Source: Fulvitalea axinellae | Lineage (GTDB): Bacteria; Bacteroidota; Bacteroidia; Cytophagales; Cyclobacteriaceae | NCBI RefSeq assembly: GCF_036492835.1 | Contig: NZ_AP025314.1 | Span: forward strand, 4,692,010 to 4,756,009 | DNA length: 64,000 nucleotides | Reading direction: 5' to 3' | In this document: positions 33,079 through 39,869 of the stretch, in pieces | Position numbering within the stretch: the first letter of the stretch is position 1 | Layout of the letters: each line of letters starts with the position of its first letter | The notes under the pieces: generated by a model | Told to the model about the DNA's origin: nothing | Seen by the model: only the letters and a program-made list of their open reading frames with translations | Database searches by the model: none | Position numbers and translations under genes: made by a program

Positions 33079-34554
33079 TTATAACCGAGCGTCTCTAAAA
33101 ATATCATACTCGGGGTTTACGCATTTTGCTTTGCGTTCCTTATATACACGTCTTAATTCCGCTTCGGTTTCAGGATATTGGCCTTTATCGTCAGTTTCTT
33201 TTATCCAATCGTTCAGAATTTGCCTGTGGCGATATAGCTCCTTCGCGTATTTCGCATCTTCTGCTAAGTTCTTGATACAGTGGGGATCATTTTTCAGATC
33301 ATAGAATTCCTCATGAGGCTTACGCTCGAAATAAGCGGCCTGTACGGCGTTTAGCTTGCCTTCGTCATAAAGCTTCTGGAAAGTCACCATCTCCGGGTGG
33401 CCCGAACGGTAGGAAAGCTGGGACATCGGACGCTCCGGGAAGTAGTTCTTGATATAACGGTAACGCTTAGTGCGCACGGTCCGGATATGGTCGATGGTGT
33501 TGTCGCAACGGTCGCGGAAACCAATGACGTAATCGCGCTTGTAGCCTTTGCCGAAGATGTTTTTGCCTTCCATATAATTCGGAATATCAAGTCCGCAAAG
33601 CGCCAAAGATGTAGGCCCCAAGTCGATGGCGTTGACCAAATCGTTGCGGACTTTGCCGGCTTTCACGATGTTGTTGTCAGCGCCGAACCACCTTACGATA
33701 AACGGAATCTCAAGGCCTTGTTCGGTCGGATATTGCTTGTGGCGCGGAGCCTTCATGCCATGGTCGGAGAAGAAAAAGACGATGGTATTGTCCAGATGGC
33801 CGTTCTTTTTCATTCTGTCCAGCAGATCGGCTGCTTCGTCGTCCGTAATTTTCACGCAGTCGATATGGCGGGCGTACAGTTTGCGAAACTCCGGATGGTC
33901 GGGATAATACGGCGGAATCTTCACGCTATCAAGCGGGTAGGGATTGGCCACTTTTTTCTTGTTCTTGCCTCCACGCAACTGCACTTGGGCGAAGAAAGGC
34001 TTGTCTTTCGGCACTTTGGCCCAATCGATCCGGCGACCGCCTTGTAGTCTCCTCCAATTCTTTCTCGCCGGTTTTCCGTCGGTTTCGTCGTAGAGTTTGT
34101 TGCGGTCGTACCAGAAGTTGTAATCGTCTTTGCCTTCGTTATAAGTGGAGTATCCGGCGTCCTTAAAAAGCTCGGGAACAGTCTTATAACCTTCGGGAAG
34201 GTAAATCGCCGTCTCTTTAGTACGGGAGCTTCTGTGCTGGTTTAGCCCCAGCGTGGTGCCCATACTTCCCGTAATGATTGAGGAACGGCAAGGCGAACAA
34301 ACGGGAGCGGGTACGAAGGCATTGTTGAACAGAACGCCGTTTTCGGCCAACGATTCGGCCAAGGGGGTCACTACTCCCTCCGTACCGTAAAGGCGCATCA
34401 GCGCGGTGACATCTTCCAAGTAGATCCACAGCACGTTCGGTTTACCGGTGTCGGGCGCTTTGGCTTCGGCCCTATTGGCAAAACCCGAGCATAGCATGGC
34501 GAACATTCCTGCCCTGGCCACCAGGTTTTTGAAAGTGAGAACTATTTTCTTCAT
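33079..34554 (-). CDS. Type I sulfatase, periplasmic
   Basis: 491-residue formylglycine-dependent sulfatase with a signal peptide (hydrophobic stretch ending FANRAEA). The modification site is Cys86 in PVCSPCRSSIITG (C-x-P-x-R), so the cysteine-type maturation enzyme would be needed; none is in the window. The first metal motif reads VLWIYLEDVT, with Glu-Asp in place of the common Asp-Asp, a feature of the N-sulfoglucosamine sulfohydrolase-like group. The second metal site is FFFSDHGMKAPRHK. The substrate is probably a sulfated polysaccharide, but no SusC/SusD pair or glycoside hydrolase lies nearby, so it is an orphan. Confidence 0.92.
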   Translation of the reverse strand: MKKIVLTFKNLVARAGMFAMLCSGFANRAEAKAPDTGKPNVLWIYLEDVTALMRLYGTEGVVTPLAESLAENGVLFNNAFVPAPVCSPCRSSIITGSMGTTLGLNQHRSSRTKETAIYLPEGYKTVPELFKDAGYSTYNEGKDDYNFWYDRNKLYDETDGKPARKNWRRLQGGRRIDWAKVPKDKPFFAQVQLRGGKNKKKVANPYPLDSVKIPPYYPDHPEFRKLYARHIDCVKITDDEAADLLDRMKKNGHLDNTIVFFFSDHGMKAPRHKQYPTEQGLEIPFIVRWFGADNNIVKAGKVRNDLVNAIDLGPTSLALCGLDIPNYMEGKNIFGKGYKRDYVIGFRDRCDNTIDHIRTVRTKRYRYIKNYFPERPMSQLSYRSGHPEMVTFQKLYDEGKLNAVQAAYFERKPHEEFYDLKNDPHCIKNLAEDAKYAKELYRHRQILNDWIKETDDKGQYPETEAELRRVYKERKAKCVNPEYDIFRDARL

Positions 34555-34587
34555 CTGAAAAAAATTAACTAGATAATAAGTTTATCA

Positions 34588-34622
34588 CAAATGTATTTGC
34601 TAGGCGAGACGCCTGAGCCAAA
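34588..34622 (-). promoter_or_regulatory. Promoter of the sulfatase gene
   Basis: Minus strand TTTG (34622-34619), 23 bases, TACATTTG (34595-34588). Spacing is at the long end of the accepted range; leader about 25 bases. Confidence 0.55.
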
Positions 34623-34819
34623 GCAAAAAACCTATGGAAACCCGCGCGGAATAGGCCTTTGCCGATTTTCGGCTTCATGCATTCACAAAAACAATTCGGA
34701 TGAAAAATTAAGAACCCCTACCCAGAGCCTAGCCGTAAAACCATCCTTTTGACGCGAATTATGCGCAACCAACACATAAATGAAATTATCAGGACAAAGC
34801 CACTATAACCACCAAAAAG

Positions 34820-34856
34820 AAAAAACGGCCAAGGCGTTTGTTTTCGCCGTGGCCGT
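34820..34856 (-). terminator. Terminator of the 34887 gene
   Basis: Minus strand ACGGCCACGGCG, loop, CGCCTTGGCCGT, TTTTTT: a strong GC stem with one mismatch, about 30 bases after the stop. Confidence 0.85.
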
Positions 34857-34886
34857 CAATGCTCTCACGTTCAACTCCTCTGCCTA

Positions 34887-35447
34887 TCAGCTCCATTCTA
34901 TAGTATATTCCGTATACGGATTACCGTCCCCGGAGGCTTTCTCCGATTTCACCTTAACATCCTTTCCCGCACTCTTCGAGACCGTCACTTGCATGAATCC
35001 CTCAATCCTAGATTCCAGCACGCCATCCGCGGTTGTCAGGCCCTCCACCTTAATCCGAGCGCATCCCGGCTCTAATAATGGAAGACTAACATTGACCGGA
35101 CGGTAAAAAGAATCGAAAATAGTAGTGGCTCTGCTGATTACAAATTTGGGGCTGGCAATAGCGACGAACACTTTATATATACCTGAGAGTAAGTCCTCGG
35201 CCACAAACTGCCCTGACTCGTAAGCGACATCCTTCACTTTCTTGCCTGTCACTTCAGCCAAAGCTTTGGTCGGGTTTACCACTCCCACCTGAAGGTCGTA
35301 CCAAGTGGTGGACAGTATCGGTTGTTTAAACACTTCTCTTGTTTGCGAGTCCATCGCACTCATCCAACTGTCGGCGTAAGACGGGTATTTTTTTTCTACA
35401 TAACTCTTGAGACCCTTGACTACAGAACCTTTCACTTCAACACTCAT
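34887..35447 (-). CDS. Unknown 186-residue cytoplasmic protein, weakly TIGR02265/DUF2378-like
   Basis: No signal peptide or membrane segment. The phrases VKGSVVKGLKSYVEKKYPSYADSW, REVFKQPILSTTWYDL and a later FDSFYRPVNVSLPLLEPGCARIKVEGL recall the TIGR02265/DUF2378 proteins that are numerous in myxobacteria: an alpha-helical half with the WYDL pattern then a beta-rich half. I am unsure of this match. There is its own terminator; the next gene (CHAP-like protein) is divergent with about 390 bases between. Function not known. Confidence 0.6.
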   Translation of the reverse strand: MSVEVKGSVVKGLKSYVEKKYPSYADSWMSAMDSQTREVFKQPILSTTWYDLQVGVVNPTKALAEVTGKKVKDVAYESGQFVAEDLLSGIYKVFVAIASPKFVISRATTIFDSFYRPVNVSLPLLEPGCARIKVEGLTTADGVLESRIEGFMQVTVSKSAGKDVKVKSEKASGDGNPYTEYTIEWS

Positions 35448-35841
35448 AGCGGTAATATGAATCCATAAAACTATATTATAACCGACAATATTAATGATTT
35501 ATCTAATTCATGATCTATTTTTTATTTAAAAAATCTATATTGAATTCACGGAGAATATTTATACCATTTTAAAATAAAAATAAAAACAGAGGATAGACTA
35601 GCGCAATATTAGGCTTTCGCATTGGACAACCATTGGCTTTTTTTCCTAAGGGAAAGTGTTTCTATTTCTTACACTACCGTCAAAAAAGAACTGGATGACA
35701 CGACAAAAATATATTTGGCAATGAGCCAATACCCGCTATTTATCCTCGAGCAAGAAACTCAAAATATCGCCCGTCACCCAAGCTAACGGCTCCGCCACTT
35801 AGGCGATGCTGTTTTTACACTCCAACTAAACCCTAAAAGAC
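35448..35841. other. AT-rich intergenic region before the CHAP-like gene
   Basis: 394 bases between divergent genes. TATATTTG at 35710-35717 (+) fits TAnnTTTG about 125 bases before the CHAP-like gene, but no TTTG lies at the right distance. Nothing else is apparent. Confidence 0.45.
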
Positions 35842-36510
35842 ATGTCCCAACTACTCAAGACAGCGTTCAACGAACTCGGCGTATCAGAAATAAAGGGAAG
35901 TCAGCATTCCGACCATATCCTGGATTATGCCAGAGAATCCGGATTCGAGTTTATCCACGACGACGAGACTCCGTGGTGTAGCGTATTCGTTAATTGGTGT
36001 TGTGAAAAGTCCGACCTGCCTAGGTCTCGTAAAGCCAACGCCCGCTCTTGGCTGGACGTAGGAACCTCCACAAAAGATCCTCGCCCGGGCGATGTAGTCG
36101 TATTTTGGAGAGAAAGCCCCGACTCTTGGAAAGGACACGTAGCCATTTTCCTCGGCTTTTCTCATGACAACAAATCCGTATTCTGCCTCGGCGGAAACCA
36201 GAAAGACAGCGTGTGCGTGGCTTCGTACGGAGCGGATAAAATCCTCTCATTCCGCAGGCTTGATAAAGACGTTGCCTTAGCCGTTCCCGGAGGTTTCTTG
36301 AAACAAGGCGACAAGGGGGGAGATGTGGAAGATTTACAACTACTCCTTAAGCGCCACGGCTATGACTGTGGCGAAGCGGACGGCGTTTTCGGTTCGGCTA
36401 CGGAAAGGGAATTGCGTAAATTCCAGTTGGACAACAACCTTACTGTTGACGGAATCTACGGTCCGCAATGCGCTGAGACTCTAAAGAATTTGGAAAACGC
36501 ACAGGCCTAA
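35842..36510 (+). CDS. TIGR02594/CHAP-like peptidase with C-terminal peptidoglycan-binding domain, no signal peptide
   Basis: 222 residues. Residues ~1-140 fit the TIGR02594 (NlpC/P60-related) family: catalytic Cys46 in DETPWCSVFVNWCC and His99 in WKGHVAIFLG, with RPGDVVVFWR between. Residues ~152-220 are a PG_binding_1 domain (LKQGDKGGDVEDLQLLLKRHGY...DGVFGSATERELRKFQ...DGIYGPQC). This is the composition of an endolysin or cell-wall hydrolase, but no signal peptide exists, so the protein must be delivered by lysis, a dedicated apparatus, or not act on the wall. No holin, immunity or phage gene is next to it. Confidence 0.85.
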   Translation: MSQLLKTAFNELGVSEIKGSQHSDHILDYARESGFEFIHDDETPWCSVFVNWCCEKSDLPRSRKANARSWLDVGTSTKDPRPGDVVVFWRESPDSWKGHVAIFLGFSHDNKSVFCLGGNQKDSVCVASYGADKILSFRRLDKDVALAVPGGFLKQGDKGGDVEDLQLLLKRHGYDCGEADGVFGSATERELRKFQLDNNLTVDGIYGPQCAETLKNLENAQA

Positions 36511-36525
36511 CGTAAACAAGAAGGC

Positions 36526-37989
36526 TTAAGTATTACATTTCTGGTTAAGTGCGGGATTCACGATACAATCCCGCATGGCGCCGAATATCAAAAAATGTAA
36601 GGGCACAAGGGAATACCAATACGCCCTTCCCAAAAGCCCTTTTGGCCGGAAGGTAGCGGTTTGCGTAAACAGGAAACCGTCATCTTTCGGCACTACCCGA
36701 AATTCCAACCACGCCTCGCCTGGCACTTTCATTTCGGCAAACAGCAATAACCTGCGGGCTTCTTTGTCAGCGACAATTACCCGCCAAAAATCCAATGCGT
36801 CACCCGGCTTCAGATCCGTCTGGCTACGGCGTCCCCGACGCAGGCCCGGCCCGCCCACCATTTTGTCCATCAGTCCGCGGACTCGCCAAAGCAAATCCAT
36901 CCTGTACCAGCCCGTTTTACCGCCTATAGTCCACACTCTGTCAAAAACGGCTTCGGGATCACCCTGAAAAAACCGTTCTTTCCTGTCCGACAGACATCCA
37001 TATTGGGGAACTTTTACAAAATCCAGCCAACCGGGCAAAGCCCTTCCGCTGACAAATGAGTCTGTCCAGCTAGAGATTACTTCGTTTTGTTGGATTCGCT
37101 CAAAGGCCAAACGAACGGCTTCTTTATAACCGATCAGCTTTTGGGGGACTATCCGCTCCAAGCCTCCGTTCTTTACCACCACTTCATTGCACATGCTATC
37201 GACCAAGGTTCTAGCCAAGGGAATGGAAGTAGAAGTGACAAAAACCAACCATAAGGAAGAAAGCCGGGGAGTCAAGACAGGCAAAGTCAGGATATGGCGT
37301 TTCAAGCTGCGGACTTCCCCAAACAAGAGAAGCATTTGCTTATAAGTCAGGATATCGGGCCCGCCGATATCGAACGTTTTCCCAAAAGTCTCTTTGTTTC
37401 CTGCGCAACCGGCCAAATAGCGGATCACGTTTCTCACTGCTATCGGTTGGCATCGGGTATTAAGCCATTTGGGAGCCACCATTACGGGAAGTTTCTCCAC
37501 CAAATCACGGATGATCTCAAAAGAAGCACTTCCCGATCCGATAATAATCGCCGCCCTCAAGACAGTTATCGGAATCCCGGAATCGGCCAACAGGCTTTCC
37601 ACCCGCATCCGTGAGCTCAAATGCTCAGAAAGGCCTTCATCGTTCACTATACCTCCCAGATAAATGATCTGTCCGCAGGACGTATTTTTCAGAGCCTCAA
37701 CAAAATTGGTTGCGCTCCGCCTTTCCAAATCCCGAAAATCATCGCCTCCATGGCTCATGGAATGGGCTAAGTAATAAGCGACATCAATATCTTTGGGTAT
37801 AGACTCCAAGCTTTCCGGATCCAGTAAATCGGCCTCCACCACGCTCAATTTGTCGGCAAGGCCAGCCTCTGTTTCCAAACGGCCTTTGTTTCTAACCAAA
37901 CAACAAACCTCATGGCCAGCCAATGCCAAAACCGGCAAAAGCCTCCGCCCGATATATCCTGTAGCTCCGGTAAGCAGTATTTTCATCAC
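36526..37989 (-). CDS. SDR (NAD(P)-binding) plus DUF2867 fusion protein, second copy
   Basis: 487 residues. The N-terminal ~300 form an extended Rossmann-fold domain (ILLTGATGYIGRRLLPVL, glycine-rich NAD(P) motif; AYYLAHSMSH; IIYLGGIVN) related to nucleoside-diphosphate-sugar epimerases, and ~330-480 are a DUF2867 domain (SQTDLKPGDALDFWRV, LLLFAEMKVPGEAWLEFRV, FRPKGLLGRAYWY). It is a diverged tandem paralogue of the upstream gene, and its ATG overlaps that gene's stop by four bases (ATGA at 37989-37986), implying coupling. Reaction unknown. Confidence 0.87.
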   Translation of the reverse strand: MMKILLTGATGYIGRRLLPVLALAGHEVCCLVRNKGRLETEAGLADKLSVVEADLLDPESLESIPKDIDVAYYLAHSMSHGGDDFRDLERRSATNFVEALKNTSCGQIIYLGGIVNDEGLSEHLSSRMRVESLLADSGIPITVLRAAIIIGSGSASFEIIRDLVEKLPVMVAPKWLNTRCQPIAVRNVIRYLAGCAGNKETFGKTFDIGGPDILTYKQMLLLFGEVRSLKRHILTLPVLTPRLSSLWLVFVTSTSIPLARTLVDSMCNEVVVKNGGLERIVPQKLIGYKEAVRLAFERIQQNEVISSWTDSFVSGRALPGWLDFVKVPQYGCLSDRKERFFQGDPEAVFDRVWTIGGKTGWYRMDLLWRVRGLMDKMVGGPGLRRGRRSQTDLKPGDALDFWRVIVADKEARRLLLFAEMKVPGEAWLEFRVVPKDDGFLFTQTATFRPKGLLGRAYWYSLVPLHFLIFGAMRDCIVNPALNQKCNT

Positions 37990-39479
37990 CTATGGATTTT
38001 GAGATTTCCCAGTCGCCGAACGGCAAACGATGTCGCTCCGTCTTCTTTCACCGAGACTTCCGCCAAACTACTAATCAGAGAGCGCATAGCGGGAACCCTT
38101 ATAAATTGGAAAAAATGCCAATACAAACGCCCACTAAGGCCTTTGGGACGATAAGACAACGATTGCTGAAGCCTACAGCCGTCAGCCGTTGGCTTAACTT
38201 TGAACTCCAGCCAAGCTTCGCCCGGGGTTTTTAACTCCGAATACAGTAGCAACCGTCGGCTACTCTTGTCCGCCATCAACACCCTCCAAAAGTCCAGCGC
38301 ATCGCCCGGTTTCAGATCCGTTTGGCTTCTCCTTCCACGCCGAAGGCCCGGCCCGCCAAACACCCTGTCAAAGAAACCGCGTATCCTCCAAATAAAATTC
38401 AGCCCATACCAGCCATTGTCCCCACCGATTTCCCATATCCTGTTAAAGAGCACGTCCGGGTCTTGCCCTTCGATATCCGCCTCCCTACGATCCTGAAAAC
38501 ATCCGTATATAGGGACTTGAACGAAATCCACCAACTCCAGGTTAGTTTTTCCCGTACAGCATGCGTCCATCCAACTCGATACCACCTCGTTTTGCTTAAT
38601 ATCTTTAAAAGCCGTCCGAATCATTTCACGGTAATTCAACAACGGTTGACGGATCACATCCTCAATCCCATTGCAGTTTACAACCACCTCGTTTTTCATA
38701 CTGCCCACAAAATACCTCGCAATAGGCAAAGTGGTAGACGTTATGCTACGCAACCAACGGGCCGACAACCGGTGGGGTAGGGCGGGAACGATCACTATCT
38801 TTCTCCGCAAGCCTCTTTCCTCGGCATAGATCATCAGCATATCATAATACGTCATAACCGCAGGCCCACCGATATCGAACACTTTATGGTACACTTTCTT
38901 GTTCCCGGCACTCTTGGCCAAGTAAATCACGACATTCTTGATATCGATCGGCTGGCAACGCGTCATCACCCAATCGGGAGCGAGCATAATCGGGGATTTC
39001 TCCACCAAATCTCTCAATATTTCGAAAATGGCGCTACCTGACCCCAAAATCATAGTCGAGCGCAACACCGTCAACGGGATCTTCGACATTCTCAAAACCT
39101 CCTCCACGTGTATCCACGTCCGGAATTGCTTGATCAAAATATCGTTATTGGCCAGGTGCCCCAGATAAATCATCTGTTTGCATGTCCCTTGTTCCAAGGT
39201 CTTTACAAAGTTCTTGGCGGCCAACCGCTCGTCTCGTGACGTATGGCTGAGCGAATGCACCAGATAATACGCCACGTCTATATCGTTAGGCATCTTATGC
39301 AACGCCTCTTCGTCGGTCAAGTCCATCTCCAGGATCTCGACCTTATTTCTCATATTCCTTTCAAGAACCAAACGTCTCTTGTCCCGCACCAGACAAACCA
39401 CCTTGTGCTTGGCCATCACCAAAACCGGCAAAAGCCTTCGCCCGACATAACCGTTCGCTCCTGTCAACAATATTTTCAT
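37986..39479 (-). CDS. SDR (NAD(P)-binding) plus DUF2867 fusion protein, first copy
   Basis: 497 residues, same two-domain plan as its neighbour: ILLTGANGYVGRRLLPVL with AYYLVHSLSH and MIYLGHLAN in the Rossmann part, and SQTDLKPGDALDFWRV...LLLYSELKTPGEAWLEFKV in the DUF2867 part. Residues in the two copies are clearly homologous over the whole length with many substitutions, so the duplication is old. First gene of the pair. No neighbour indicates the substrate. Confidence 0.87.
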   Translation of the reverse strand: MKILLTGANGYVGRRLLPVLVMAKHKVVCLVRDKRRLVLERNMRNKVEILEMDLTDEEALHKMPNDIDVAYYLVHSLSHTSRDERLAAKNFVKTLEQGTCKQMIYLGHLANNDILIKQFRTWIHVEEVLRMSKIPLTVLRSTMILGSGSAIFEILRDLVEKSPIMLAPDWVMTRCQPIDIKNVVIYLAKSAGNKKVYHKVFDIGGPAVMTYYDMLMIYAEERGLRRKIVIVPALPHRLSARWLRSITSTTLPIARYFVGSMKNEVVVNCNGIEDVIRQPLLNYREMIRTAFKDIKQNEVVSSWMDACCTGKTNLELVDFVQVPIYGCFQDRREADIEGQDPDVLFNRIWEIGGDNGWYGLNFIWRIRGFFDRVFGGPGLRRGRRSQTDLKPGDALDFWRVLMADKSSRRLLLYSELKTPGEAWLEFKVKPTADGCRLQQSLSYRPKGLSGRLYWHFFQFIRVPAMRSLISSLAEVSVKEDGATSFAVRRLGNLKIHR

Positions 39480-39869
39480 TCGACACTATCCTTCTTCCAA
39501 TTGCCAAACCCGTTCCCCTTGTTTAAATAAGGATAAAGGGGAATGAACAAAGCCTACATTTTTCACTACTCACACAAAAGCCAATTGTTCCACTTTTGGC
39601 GAATGCAAAGAAAATAGGGATAATGCTCACGATCACTTATATTTAATCTTGATAATTCCTGATTATAATCAGGATGGGAAAACCAACGAAAGGCATTTCG
39701 ATGGTTTCACAACGCCTCCTCCAGATTACGGCCGAACATATTTGAATAACACGCCGACAAATACCATTTTCGCTTTAACGACGACGCAAGTAAAGCCGGA
39801 CGGAGTCATCTCACTAACACAAATGTGACTTTACGTCATTCTGCTACAGACAAAAATTCCTTTTACATA
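39480..39869. other. Intergenic region between the SDR pair and polA
   Basis: 390 bases between divergent genes; no gene and no consensus promoter that I can defend, though both genes must start here. Confidence 0.5.

Larger units (their letters stand above)
34555..34886. other. Intergenic region between sulfatase and the 34887 gene
   Basis: About 330 bases holding the sulfatase promoter and the terminator of the next gene (both listed). I see no other feature. Confidence 0.6.
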
